52,584 bases of DNA from Thiohalocapsa sp. (GTDB taxonomy: Bacteria; Pseudomonadota; Gammaproteobacteria; Chromatiales; Chromatiaceae). Below, piece after piece: positions 8,028 through 22,148 of the stretch. Numbering within the stretch: position 1 is the first letter of the stretch; every line of letters starts with the position of its first letter. The notes under the pieces were generated by a model that did no database searches, had not been told where the DNA came from, and worked only from the letters and a program-made list of their open reading frames with translations. The position numbers and the translations under genes were made by a program. Location: the NCBI GenBank assembly GCA_021736785.1, contig JAIPFF010000039.1, forward strand, positions 1 to 52,584. The letters run 5' to 3'.

Positions 8028-8527
8028 TGGCGCCGCTAATGACGCCGCGCCATCCCCGACGGCCGTCGCCGGCGCGCCGCGCGCGCGCCTGCCTCGCGCT
8101 GGCACTGACATTGATACTGGCACTGGCATTGCCGAACGCCCTGGGCGCGCCGCCCGCCGACGAGCGCGAGCTGGTCGAGCTGCCGGCACCCATGCGTGCG
8201 CACATGCTGGCCAATATGCGCGATCACCTTGCCGCCATCGAGACGGTATCGCGCCTGCTGGCCACCGGCGATTATGGCGCCGCCGCGGACGTCGCCGAGT
8301 CGCGCCTGGGCATGAGCGCCATGCAGGCCCACGGCGGACGCCACATGGCACCGCACATGCCCGAGGGGATGCGCGCCATCGGCAGTGCGATGCATCGGGC
8401 CGCGAGCCGCTTCGCGGTCGCGGCCCGCGATGCCGAGGTCGATGACGATCTCGGCGCCGCTTTCGCGGGGCTTGCCGAGGTCATGGCGCAGTGTGTCGCC
8501 TGCCACGGTGCCTACCGCGTTCATTGA
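8027..8527 (+). CDS. exported cytochrome c'-like protein
   Basis: A 166-residue protein with a basic N-terminus and a hydrophobic signal segment (about residues 21-40, ending ALGA), followed by a mostly helical domain. One haem-binding motif, C156-V-A-C-H160, sits six residues from the end. A C-terminal CxxCH after a helical bundle is the layout of cytochrome c' and related proteins. A His/Met-rich patch (AHGGRHMAPHMPEGM, about 101-115) might bind metal. The ATG at 8027 shares a base with the arsM stop; another ATG lies at 8039. Coupling to arsM is unusual and suggests a redox partner or co-regulated stress protein; this is inference. Confidence 0.75.
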   Translation: MAPLMTPRHPRRPSPARRARACLALALTLILALALPNALGAPPADERELVELPAPMRAHMLANMRDHLAAIETVSRLLATGDYGAAADVAESRLGMSAMQAHGGRHMAPHMPEGMRAIGSAMHRAASRFAVAARDAEVDDDLGAAFAGLAEVMAQCVACHGAYRVH

Positions 8528-8734
8528 CAACGGCACTGTCCGACAGCAGCCGCGCTGAGCCCCGCGAAGCGTGCGAAGAGATTTCGCTTTTTCGGCGGAT
8601 TCCGCGCTGCCGCTGCTTGTCCGCAAAAGATAAATGACGATCGATAGGATCGGATTAACGGTCGTAACGCCGCAGCGGCGCGGCGTCGCACCGGGCGCGG
8701 CCGACAGCGAATCGCCGAAACGAGGAGGAGACGA

Positions 8735-9718
8735 ATGAAGACAATCCATTTTGCTTGCCGCTCCGGACGCCCGAGTGGCCGCTCCGCGGGCATTCTTGCC
8801 CCCTTGCTGCTGGCCCTGTTGATTCCGCAACTCTCGGCGGCCGAGCCGCTGTTGCCCGAGCCGGAGAAGGTTGCCGCCCATAGCTGGGCCTGGGTCGGAC
8901 CCTATGGTCCGCCGACTGCCGAGAACCGGGGATTTCGGATGAACCTCGGCTTCGTCGTCGGCGACGAGGCGGTTGCCGTGATCGACAGCGGCTACAGCGA
9001 CGCGATGGCCGGGGCCATGCGCGAGCATATCGCCGCGGTCACCGACCGCCCGATCCGCTATGTCATCAACACCAACAGCCAGCCGCATCGGGTGCTCGGT
9101 AACGCCGCCTTCCGGGAGGCCGGCGCCGAGATCATCGCCGGCGCCGAGGCGGCTCCGCGCATCACCGATCAGGGTGCGGACTTGGCCCTGTCCGCCGAGT
9201 CCGTGCTGGGTGTGCCCGCGGGCAGCATCCGCGCGCCGGGTGCGCCGGAACGCCTCGTCGAATCGATCGAGACGCTCGATCTCGGCGGCGTCACGCTGCG
9301 CGTGATCCCGGTCGGCACCGCTCATACGGCCGGCAGTCTGGTGGTCGAGGTGGTGGAGGATAAAATCGTCTTCGCCGGTGATGTGCTCTACGGCGGGCGA
9401 CTGCTGGCGGTGTTGCCGGTAAGCCGCAGCGACGGCTGGCTGGAGGCGTTCGGGGAACTGCGTGCCTTCGACGGGGCCCTGTTCGTACCCGGGCACGGTG
9501 CCGTCGGCCCGCTGGCGGACTTCGAGCATCCGACCCACGACTACCTGCTGGCACTGAAGACGCACATGGACGCGGCCGTCGACGAGGGCACCGGCCTGCA
9601 AGAGGCCATCGGCGCGTTCGATCAGTCGCCCTGGCAGGACTTGGCCGATTTCGATTTGCTCTCCGGGCGCAATGCCCACCAGACCTACCTGGAGCGCGAG
9701 GCGGCCGCATTCGAGTGA
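8735..9718 (+). CDS. exported metallo-beta-lactamase-fold protein with degenerate metal site
   Basis: This 327-residue protein has an export signal (about residues 1-36) and an MBL fold resembling SoxH and quinoprotein-associated hydrolases: FRMNLGFVVGDEAVAVIDSG, GTAHTAGSLVVEV (H197), FAGDVLYGG (D216) and VPGHG (H254). The normal THxHxDHxxGN motif reads TNSQPHRVLGN (113-123), so the metal-ligand positions hold N114, Q116, H118 and R119. The rest of the motif is intact, so this looks like real substitution and not a frameshift. The protein may bind one metal or none. GAGGAGGAG before the ATG at 8735 is a strong ribosome site. Confidence 0.8.
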   Translation: MKTIHFACRSGRPSGRSAGILAPLLLALLIPQLSAAEPLLPEPEKVAAHSWAWVGPYGPPTAENRGFRMNLGFVVGDEAVAVIDSGYSDAMAGAMREHIAAVTDRPIRYVINTNSQPHRVLGNAAFREAGAEIIAGAEAAPRITDQGADLALSAESVLGVPAGSIRAPGAPERLVESIETLDLGGVTLRVIPVGTAHTAGSLVVEVVEDKIVFAGDVLYGGRLLAVLPVSRSDGWLEAFGELRAFDGALFVPGHGAVGPLADFEHPTHDYLLALKTHMDAAVDEGTGLQEAIGAFDQSPWQDLADFDLLSGRNAHQTYLEREAAAFE

Positions 9719-9975
9719 CGCGCGCAGGGGGCCGAGCCGTGCCGCGGCACGACTGATCGGCAGCGCACCGGGCAATGGGCCCCTCGACGCGGGCGCCGAT
9801 TCAAGCGCCCGTTCGGGTCATCCGATTCCGGCCGGGTTACCAGCGGCCGATCCCGCTGCCGCAAGGCACCGCCTATCGCGAGCGATCGCACGCAAGCCAT
9901 CGTAAGCGCGAGGCCATCCGCACCGGGCCGAGCCCGGCCAAAGCTCCGACAGGGCGACGCGGGACGGGAAGCCCG

Positions 9976-10659
9976 CTACGCCACGGGCGCCAAGAAAGTC
10001 CCCAGCAGCAGCACGGCGGACGCCGAGACCGTGATCAGCACGTTGTCGTCGATGGGGCCGAATTCGTAGCGCTCGATCCACGTGGCGACGACGGCGGAGA
10101 GCAGGCCCCAAACCGGAATCGCCGGCGTCGCCAGGCCGCCGATGATCCAGCCCATCGGCGCGCAGACCAGCAGCATGAAGACGTTGCCGATCGGGCTCTT
10201 GGAGCGGCGTTGCACGAACAGGTTGCGGGCCACGCCGGTGACACCGTCGCCGAAGGCCATGTACAGCGCCGGCAGGATCGCGAGCCACGGGTTACCCAAT
10301 ATCCACCAAAGCCCGGACACCGACAGCGCCCACATCAGCGCGAAATGCACGTCGTTTCGGTTGTCCGGCGTCTGGAACCAGTAAAAGCGCAGGCCGGTTG
10401 CGTGGGTGGCCCAGGTCAGCAGCGTCAGCAGCAGGCCGCACACCAGCGGATACCAGGGGTCGGCGAACACCAACGGCACCATCAGCGAGCCGACGCCGCC
10501 GGCGGCCATGTGCACGATCTTGCGGTTGTAGTAGACCGCGCGGATGGGCTCCATCCCGCGCGCGACCATGGCTCGGTAGGGAATCAAGGTCAGAAACAGG
10601 ACCGTGAGCACGTAGACCGACAGGCCGATTGCCCAGAGCAATTGCGACGGTGTTGTCAT
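9976..10659 (-). CDS. dolichol/phytol-kinase-like integral membrane protein
   Basis: A 227-residue polytopic protein with about six or seven hydrophobic segments. YNRKIVHMAAGGVGSLMVPL near residues 44-63 and FGDGVTGVARNLF near 135-148 match the polyprenol/diacylglycerol kinase and CTP-dependent cytidylyltransferase-like family, in which the GDG-containing segment binds the nucleotide. Substrate choice (polyprenol, phytol, diacylglycerol) cannot be read from sequence. It converges with the MBL-fold gene across a 257-bp gap that contains the perfect palindrome GTGCCGCGGCAC (9738-9749), and is 220 bp downstream of the SulP gene on the same strand. The ribosome site before the ATG at 10659 is weak. 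Confidence 0.75.
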   Translation of the reverse strand: MTTPSQLLWAIGLSVYVLTVLFLTLIPYRAMVARGMEPIRAVYYNRKIVHMAAGGVGSLMVPLVFADPWYPLVCGLLLTLLTWATHATGLRFYWFQTPDNRNDVHFALMWALSVSGLWWILGNPWLAILPALYMAFGDGVTGVARNLFVQRRSKSPIGNVFMLLVCAPMGWIIGGLATPAIPVWGLLSAVVATWIERYEFGPIDDNVLITVSASAVLLLGTFLAPVA

Positions 10660-10879
10660 AGGGGATCGCAGCGGATTACCGAGCAGTGCGGGACAGTGAG
10701 GCGTCCCGGTAGGCGGACCGACGGCGGCCGCCGCGTGTCGAAGATTCCGCCGCGATCATAGCGCTGTTGGACGCCGGATGTCCGCGTTCGGGCTGCGTCC
10801 GGCTATGCGGAAGGCGGCAGCGGCTCCGGACCGACGGCGTCGTTCGCCGAAGCTGCGTAGACGCGCGGCACGTGCGGCC

Positions 10880-12676
10880 TCAGCCGGCGTGGGTCTTCAG
10901 CGGCGGCTCCGCGACGGGTACGGACGCGCATTCGCGGAAGATTCTGGCCCGGCAATGTGCGCACATTTCCCGATCGAGCTTTTGGAAGATGGCCCGAATG
11001 GCCGCCTCCTTGGATTGGAAAACATTGCGCGCGCCGATTGCATCCAGGCATCCGCAGCGCTCCAGCGCCTCCCGGAATCCCTGCTTGACGTTCACCAGGT
11101 AGAGTCCGCCGCCGCTTGCCTTGCGCTTCTCGGCTTCTTTGACGAGTAGCTCGGCGCCCTGCAGGTCCACGAAGTTGATGCCGTCGGCGAGCAGTACCAG
11201 ATGCTTGCGCTCGGGCTCCGTCGCGCGCATTCGCTCCAGCAGCTGCTCCACATGGGCGACGTTGCCGAAGAACAGCGAGCCGTCGATGCGCAGGAAGCGC
11301 AGCTGCGGGCACTGCGGCAAGCTGTCGTCGCTGGAAAAGGCACGCCCCGGCAAGCGCGGGTCCGGCGCCAGCGTTACCATCCGCGGCTTCGATGTGCGCT
11401 CCAGGTAGAGCACCAGCGACAGCAGCACGCCCGCGAAGATCGCGAGCTCCAGATCCAGAAACAGCGCGGACAGGAAGGTGACCGCCAGGATGGAAGCCTC
11501 GCGCTTGGACGCGCGAACGATGTGGCGCATGTCCTTGAAGTCGATCAGACCCCAGGCGACCAGGAACAGCAGGCCCGCCATCGCGGCCTTCGGCAGATAC
11601 ACGGCCAAGGGTGCGATAAACGGCACGACGGCCATCAGCATGACGCCGGCCAGCACCGCGGCCAGCGGCGTGCGCGCCCCGGCCTCGTAATTGACACCGC
11701 TGCGGTTGAAGGATCCGGTCGCCACGTAGCCGGAGAAGAAGGATCCGGCCACGTTCGACAGGCCTTGGCCGATGAACTCCTGATTACCGTCGATGCGGTA
11801 GCCGCCGCGCGCGGCCAGCGCTCGGCCGATGGAGACGGCCTCGGTCAGCGCGAACAGCGTCACTGCCAGTGCCGCCGGCGCGAGGTGGCGAATGTTGTCC
11901 AGCGTCAGGCTCGGCGCCGACAGAGGCGGCAGGCCCGCGGGGAGTGCGCCGACAGTCTCGATGTGCGCGTGCTCGGCACCGATCACCCAGGTCAGCAGCA
12001 CCGACAGCATACTGCCGCCCACCATCGCCGCGATCATGTAGGGCACCCGCGGTACCCAGCGCTTGAAGACGATGCCGATCGCTAGCGTCGCCGCGGCGAC
12101 GGCGGTCGCGTAGGGGTTGATCTCGGTGATGTGGCCGCCGAAGTGGATCAAGATGTCGTGCAGATGCCCGCCGCTGTCCATCTCGACACCGAAGAAGTGC
12201 TTGAGCTGTTTCGCCGCGATCAGCACCGCGGCGCCGGCGGTGAAGCCGACGATCACCGAATGGGAGATGAAGTTGACCAGGACCCCCAGGCGGGCCAAGC
12301 CCAGCGCGAGCTGCAGCACGCCGACCATGAAGGTCAGCGTCAACGCCAGCGCAACGTAATGGGCCGAGCCCGGCTCCGCGAGCAGCGACAGCGACGAGAA
12401 CAGTACGACGGAGGCGGCGGTCGTCGGCCCCGAGACCAGATGCCGGGACGAGCCGAACAGGGCCGCGATGATCGCCGGCACCATGCCCGCGTAAAGTCCG
12501 TATTGCGGCGGCATGCCGGCGATGGTCGCGAACGCGACACCCTGGGGCAGCACCACGATGACACCGATCAGCGCGGCGATGAAGTCGGCCCGCGCATCGT
12601 CGGCGCGCACGCCGGGCAGCCAGGCAGCAAACGGGAAGATCGACGTTATGCGCAGGCGCGATGGGAAAGCGGACAT
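10880..12676 (-). CDS. SulP/SLC26-family inorganic anion transporter with STAS domain
   Basis: A 598-residue secondary transporter. The N-terminal 400 residues are polytopic and carry the family signature near VVLPQGVAFATIAGMPPQYG and FGSSRHLVSGPTTA. A cytoplasmic STAS domain follows at about 430-550 (RFLRIDGSLFFGN; ADGINFVDLQGAELL). The last 40 residues add a cysteine cluster, CAHC-x7-C, that looks like a small metal-binding knuckle and is not part of a standard SulP. Family members carry sulfate, bicarbonate, chloride or other anions. Being 259 bp downstream of fccB on the same strand makes sulfate or sulfite movement after sulfide oxidation an attractive guess. Confidence 0.88.
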   Translation of the reverse strand: MSAFPSRLRITSIFPFAAWLPGVRADDARADFIAALIGVIVVLPQGVAFATIAGMPPQYGLYAGMVPAIIAALFGSSRHLVSGPTTAASVVLFSSLSLLAEPGSAHYVALALTLTFMVGVLQLALGLARLGVLVNFISHSVIVGFTAGAAVLIAAKQLKHFFGVEMDSGGHLHDILIHFGGHITEINPYATAVAAATLAIGIVFKRWVPRVPYMIAAMVGGSMLSVLLTWVIGAEHAHIETVGALPAGLPPLSAPSLTLDNIRHLAPAALAVTLFALTEAVSIGRALAARGGYRIDGNQEFIGQGLSNVAGSFFSGYVATGSFNRSGVNYEAGARTPLAAVLAGVMLMAVVPFIAPLAVYLPKAAMAGLLFLVAWGLIDFKDMRHIVRASKREASILAVTFLSALFLDLELAIFAGVLLSLVLYLERTSKPRMVTLAPDPRLPGRAFSSDDSLPQCPQLRFLRIDGSLFFGNVAHVEQLLERMRATEPERKHLVLLADGINFVDLQGAELLVKEAEKRKASGGGLYLVNVKQGFREALERCGCLDAIGARNVFQSKEAAIRAIFQKLDREMCAHCRARIFRECASVPVAEPPLKTHAG

Positions 12677-12935
12677 CGTGGCGTATTACCTGCGTGGAGC
12701 GGCCGTGCATCGGGCACAAAGCCTGTCAGCATAGGTTGGAACGCAGGGGACCGCCAACGCACCGGGCCGCGGCGCTCGCACCGGTGATGCCCGCACAAGG
12801 GCCACGGCGCCGTGCCGAGACGCCGGGCGGGCATCGGCAACGGCTGCCGGCGTCGGCCGCATCGGGGAATCGTCGGCAGCCCCCGTCGGCGCGTGCACCC
12901 GATGATCCGGGCTCGCGTCGGCGGCAGCAAAGACC

Positions 12936-14210
12936 TCAGGTGAACATGTCCGCCGTGATGTTGCTGAACCAGCTGCGGGCAAACTTGGCCTCGATGGCAC
13001 GCGTGCGGGCGTCGGCGTCGGCGGGCGATACGCCGCCCGAGTCCGGGACACCGACGATGGCGCCGTCGTTGAGCTCGTACACGCCGGCGACGGAGATGCC
13101 GTGGTCGGGTGCGATCAGGCTGTAGCAGGTATTGACGTAAGAGGGCGCCGGCAGCGGATCGCCGTTCAGGGCCGCGGCAATCGCCGCCGCACAGACCTTG
13201 CCCTGGGAGTTGGCGGCATAGCCGGACTTCGGCATGGCGCCGGCGATGCAGGCGTCGCCGATCACATGAATGTCGGGATGGATGGTCGATTCGAAGCTGC
13301 GCGGATCCACCGGGCACCAGCCGGAATCGTCTGCGAGTCCGGCGACCTGCGCCAGCTTGCCGGCGCGCTGGTGCGGGATCAGATTCACGACATCGCCGGG
13401 GTAATCGTCGACCTGTCCGATCAGCGTGCGGCTGTCCGGGTCGATGCCTTCGACGATACCGCCCGCGGCGCCGGGCACCCACTCGATCATATCTCCGTAG
13501 TGTGCCTTCCAGCCGGCTTGGAACAGGGCCTGTTTCGAGAACGCGTCCTTCGCGTCCAGCAGCAGGATCTTCGACTTGGGCTTGTGCACCTTGAAGTAGT
13601 GCGCGACTTGGGCGGCGCGCTCATAGGGGCCGGGCGGGCAGCGAAACGGATTCGGCGGCGCGACGATGATGAACACACCGCCGTCGTCCATGGCCTCCAA
13701 CTGGCGCCGCAGCAACTCGGTTTGGGGGCCGGCTTTCCAGGCGTGCGGGACCACCTCGGCGGCGGCCTCGGTCATGCCGTCGATGGCGTCCCAGCGGTAG
13801 TCGACGCCGGGGGCGATCACGAGCCGGTCATAGTTGTAGCGGTTGCCGCCGGCACCGCGCACGAAGTGCTGCGCCGGGTCGACTTCGACGATTTCGTCCT
13901 GCATGACGTTGATACCGCGGCGGGTGAGCCCGCGGTAGTCGAAAGTCAGGCTATCCAAGTCGCGCTCTCCACTCAGCACCTCGTTGCTGAGCGGGCAGGA
14001 GACGTAGTAGGGCGACTTCTCGATCAGGGTCACGCGAATCTCGGGGGCGGTGCGCTGCAGGTACTTGGCCGCGATGGCGCCGGCATAGCCGCCGCCGACG
14101 ACGACCACCCGGGCCTTCGGTGCAGCGCGGCCGATCATCGGCAGACCGAGGCCTGCCGCCGCGAGGGCCGCTGATGCGGAGAGGAAGCGTCTGCGCGTGA
14201 GATCGGTCAT
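12936..14210 (-). CDS. fccB: flavocytochrome c sulfide dehydrogenase, flavoprotein subunit
   Basis: FccB oxidises sulfide to sulfane sulfur in the periplasm and passes electrons to the dihaem subunit. The 424-residue precursor has a twin-arginine signal (RRRFL, residues 6-10). The FAD-binding strand is RVVVVGGGYAGAIAAK (34-49). Taking the mature start near residue 31, C72 falls at mature 42 and C191 at mature 161. These are the flavin-linking and redox-active cysteines of the Allochromatium vinosum enzyme; C362 is the likely disulfide partner. A second FAD motif, HVIGDACI, is at about 315-322. The ATG overlaps the fccA stop (ATGA), so the subunits are coupled. The longer open frame to 15002 is an artefact of overlap with fccA. 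Confidence 0.95.
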   Translation of the reverse strand: MTDLTRRRFLSASAALAAAGLGLPMIGRAAPKARVVVVGGGYAGAIAAKYLQRTAPEIRVTLIEKSPYYVSCPLSNEVLSGERDLDSLTFDYRGLTRRGINVMQDEIVEVDPAQHFVRGAGGNRYNYDRLVIAPGVDYRWDAIDGMTEAAAEVVPHAWKAGPQTELLRRQLEAMDDGGVFIIVAPPNPFRCPPGPYERAAQVAHYFKVHKPKSKILLLDAKDAFSKQALFQAGWKAHYGDMIEWVPGAAGGIVEGIDPDSRTLIGQVDDYPGDVVNLIPHQRAGKLAQVAGLADDSGWCPVDPRSFESTIHPDIHVIGDACIAGAMPKSGYAANSQGKVCAAAIAAALNGDPLPAPSYVNTCYSLIAPDHGISVAGVYELNDGAIVGVPDSGGVSPADADARTRAIEAKFARSWFSNITADMFT

Positions 14211-14830
14211 TTCTGGCTCTCGTAATAGTCGGCGAGGGAGGTCAGCTCTTCGTCGCTCAGGTCCATGACCCGCAGGCCCATCTTGCGCGGACTGCAGCGC
14301 TTGCCCTGCTCGCGGCAGTTCTCCAGCGCGTACAGCGTGTACTCGGACCACTGGCCGGCGAGTCGCGGCGAGTCGTCGTCTTGGGCGCGCCCGCCGTCTT
14401 CGTGGCAGGTGGCGCATTGCTGCTCGTGGATCTGCTCGCCGACGTGCACCGCCGCGGCCTCGCCGATCCTGTCGGTGGATACCCAGGGCCGGGAGGCGTA
14501 AAAATCCGCGATTGCCCAAATCTCCTGATCCGAATAGCCGCGCATAATCCGGCCCATGATCGTCGACGGGCGCAGGCCGGTCTTGTAGTCGCTCATGACC
14601 TCGAACAGGTAACCCTTGGCGAGGCCGCCGATGGTGGGCATGTAGTCGCCGGCACTGGCACCATCGGTTCCGTGACAGCCGGCGCAGGTATTTGCGAGCA
14701 TGGGCGCGGAGCGGACGTCCGACGCGGGCGCGCCGGCCGCGCCGAGAGCCAGCGCGGCGGCGATACCGGCGGCAAGCCAAAACCGCCCGGTGGGGCTGGA
14801 TGTCGAGGCAGTCCTCAAGGGGCGGGGCAT
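14207..14830 (-). CDS. fccA: flavocytochrome c sulfide dehydrogenase, dihaem cytochrome subunit
   Basis: A 207-residue precursor with a signal peptide (about residues 1-37, ending GAPAS) and two c-type haem sites, C49-AG-CH53 and C139-AT-CH143, in two similar halves (PTIGGLAKGYL and PRLAGQWSEYT follow the respective haems). This is the usual FccA layout; it takes electrons from the flavin of FccB and hands them to soluble cytochromes. The ATG at 14830 has AGGAAG seven bases upstream, which favours it over the frame extending to 14914. It is the first gene of fccA-fccB, transcribed divergently from a Crp/Fnr regulator across 147 bp. Confidence 0.95.
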   Translation of the reverse strand: MPRPLRTASTSSPTGRFWLAAGIAAALALGAAGAPASDVRSAPMLANTCAGCHGTDGASAGDYMPTIGGLAKGYLFEVMSDYKTGLRPSTIMGRIMRGYSDQEIWAIADFYASRPWVSTDRIGEAAAVHVGEQIHEQQCATCHEDGGRAQDDDSPRLAGQWSEYTLYALENCREQGKRCSPRKMGLRVMDLSDEELTSLADYYESQK

Positions 14831-14927
14831 GTTCTTCCTCCCGGTGCATGCTGCCGGCGCTCGATCGGCTCTGCGGACGTCGATCCCGCGCGGGCGCTGG
14901 CTTGTCGTGTGCACGCAACGCTAAGGG

Positions 14928-14960
14928 ATGCCGGTCGGCATGCACCTTGATCTCACTCAA
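14928..14960. promoter_or_regulatory. FNR/Crp-type box and adjacent dyad in the fccAB/regulator promoter
   Basis: TTGAT-CTCA-CTCAA (14947-14960) matches the FNR-type consensus TTGAT-N4-ATCAA except for one base. Just upstream lies a second dyad, ATGCCG-GT-CGGCAT (14928-14941), with perfect 6-bp arms. Both sit between fccA (start 14830, minus) and the Crp/Fnr gene (start 14978, plus). The box ends 17 bp before the regulator start, where binding would most simply repress the regulator, and about 118-131 bp from fccA, where it could activate. Confidence 0.65.
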
Positions 14961-14977
14961 GACCCGGAGTAGACCGC

Positions 14978-15646
14978 GTGGAACATGATCTGAGACAAGC
15001 ACCGCTGTTCAGCGGGCTCAGCGACGCGCAACTGCGCCGGGTGATGCAGCGCGCCGTCACGGTGCGCCTGGACGAGGGACAGTGGCTGTTCGGCCAGGAC
15101 GAGCCGGCAGCCCGGTTCTATTTCGTGCGCAGCGGACAGATGCGGCTGTTCCGCTTGTCCGCGGAAGGCGGCGAGAAGATCATCGAGCTGGTCGGCCCCG
15201 GCCAGACCTTCGCCGAGGCGCTGATGTTCATGGGCACGGGAACCTACCCGGTCTGCGCCGCCGCACTCGGCCCGGCGCAACTGGTCAGCATCGACGCCGG
15301 GGATTTCGCGGCGATGCTCAAGGAGTCTCCCGAGAGCTGCTTCGCCCTGCTCGGCGATCTGAGCAAGCGTCTGCATGCGCTGATCGCCGAAATCGACAAC
15401 CTGACGCTGCACAGTGCGGGTGGACGCGTGGCCCGCTGGCTATTGGCGCAGATCCCGCCGGAGCGCACCGAGCTGGCGCTGGACGTGCGCAAGGCGACCC
15501 TGGCATCGCGGTTGTCGATCAAGCCCGAGACTTGGTCGCGGATCACGCGGCGGCTGGCGGAGCAGGGCATCATCGTCGTGGACGGGCATCGCATCCGGCT
15601 GTTGGATCGGGAGGCCCTGAGGGCGATTGCCGACGATGTGCCTTGA
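14978..15646 (+). CDS. Crp/Fnr-family transcriptional regulator (Dnr-like)
   Basis: A 222-residue protein with an N-terminal cyclic-nucleotide-binding-type beta barrel (about 10-120: PLFSGLSDAQL, FVRSGQMRLFRL, PGQTFAEALMF) and a C-terminal winged helix with the recognition helix SIKPETWSRITRRL (about 177-190). It lacks the N-terminal cysteine cluster of true FNR, so it should not hold a 4Fe-4S cluster. Haem/NO sensing as in Dnr, or a small-molecule ligand, is more likely. The start is GTG at 14978. An FNR-type box directly upstream suggests autoregulation, and the divergent fccAB operon is the obvious target. Confidence 0.88.
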   Translation: MEHDLRQAPLFSGLSDAQLRRVMQRAVTVRLDEGQWLFGQDEPAARFYFVRSGQMRLFRLSAEGGEKIIELVGPGQTFAEALMFMGTGTYPVCAAALGPAQLVSIDAGDFAAMLKESPESCFALLGDLSKRLHALIAEIDNLTLHSAGGRVARWLLAQIPPERTELALDVRKATLASRLSIKPETWSRITRRLAEQGIIVVDGHRIRLLDREALRAIADDVP

Positions 15647-15684
15647 GCGTCGCCGTGCGATGCGCTGGTGCCGTCGACTAAGAG

Positions 15685-15704
15685 GCGCGCGCTCGTCGGC
15701 GCGC
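15685..15704 (+). terminator. GC-rich hairpin after the Crp/Fnr gene
   Basis: GCGCGC (15685-15690), eight bases, then GCGCGC (15699-15704) can form a 6-bp stem 38 bp after the stop codon. No T-run follows, so it is at best a weak or Rho-assisted terminator. Confidence 0.3.
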
Positions 15705-15831
15705 AAAGGCACTGCCGGCTCGCGGTCGCGGCGCATCATTCGCGCACCGAGAACCGATTGGGCCGTGCGCTAAGCGGTGGCGGGTTAGACTGCCCGAATG
15801 CTCGGGCGAAGTTCTGAAACGGAGGTTGCCG

Positions 15832-21408
<5,577 letters not shown>

Positions 21409-21446
21409 GGCGCCGGCGACGGCGTCCTTTCAACAGGCTGTTCGCC

Positions 21447-22148
21447 ATGCATGATCCCCCTGCGCGCCGGCGTCTTCGGGACGATCTCATACGCTCGCCC
21501 GCGGCGGTGCTGCGCTGGTCCATGCCGGCTGCGGTGCTGCTGGCGCTGCTGCTGGCCGGGCTGTGGGTGGTGTGGAACCACGACCTGATCCTGGAATGGA
21601 AACGGCAGGTCGATGCGCTGCCGTTCTTCGTGCTCATGGCGTTGCTGCCGGTGCTGGGTTTTCCGATCACGCCCCTGTTCGTGATCGCGGGCGCGACGTT
21701 CGGCGCGGTGCTCGGCGTGATCGGCTCGCTCGCGGCGGTGGCGCTGAATCTGCTGCTGTGCCATTGGATTTCGCAGAGTGGGCTACGCCCCTACTTGCGG
21801 CGCTGGCTTGCGCACACCCGATACCGGCTGCCCGAGCTCGACGACGACCGGCGCTCCGCGCTGCGTTTTGCCTTGTTGGTAAGGATCACGCCGGGTGTTC
21901 CGTTGGTGGTGAAAAACTACTTGATCGGTCTCTCCGGTATCCCGTTTCGCGCCCATTTCGGTGTCTCGATGGTGTTGACGGGCGTGTACGCAACCGGATT
22001 TGTCCTGATCGGGGAGTCGATGCTGGCCCACAACCTGGCCGAGGCATTGTTGGGGCTCGCCATTCTGGCTGCCGCGGGGCTCGGCCTGGCCTGGTGGCGA
22101 AAGCGAACGGCGAATGCTGCCGAAAAGCGGCGATCTTCGGATTTTTGA
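21447..22148 (+). CDS. VTT (SNARE-associated/DedA-like) domain membrane protein
   Basis: A 233-residue protein with hydrophobic segments near residues 25-45, 58-80, 82-105, 160-185 and 195-215. LPVLGFPITPLFVIAGATFG (about 68-87) and the RITPGVPLVVKNYLIGLSGIPF stretch (about 148-169) match the VTT domain of the TVP38/TMEM64 and DedA families, whose members act in lipid or proton-coupled transport across the inner membrane. The exact role here is unknown. The ATG at 21447 lies 38 bp after the macroglobulin stop; co-transcription is plausible. A basic C-terminal tail (WWRKRTANAAEKRR) closes the protein. Confidence 0.82.
   Translation: MHDPPARRRLRDDLIRSPAAVLRWSMPAAVLLALLLAGLWVVWNHDLILEWKRQVDALPFFVLMALLPVLGFPITPLFVIAGATFGAVLGVIGSLAAVALNLLLCHWISQSGLRPYLRRWLAHTRYRLPELDDDRRSALRFALLVRITPGVPLVVKNYLIGLSGIPFRAHFGVSMVLTGVYATGFVLIGESMLAHNLAEALLGLAILAAAGLGLAWWRKRTANAAEKRRSSDF

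Noticed and set aside
9738-9749. GTGCCGCGGCAC palindrome as a bidirectional terminator between convergent genes
   Set aside because: It has no loop bases and no T-runs; a 12-bp palindrome can occur by chance in such GC-rich DNA.
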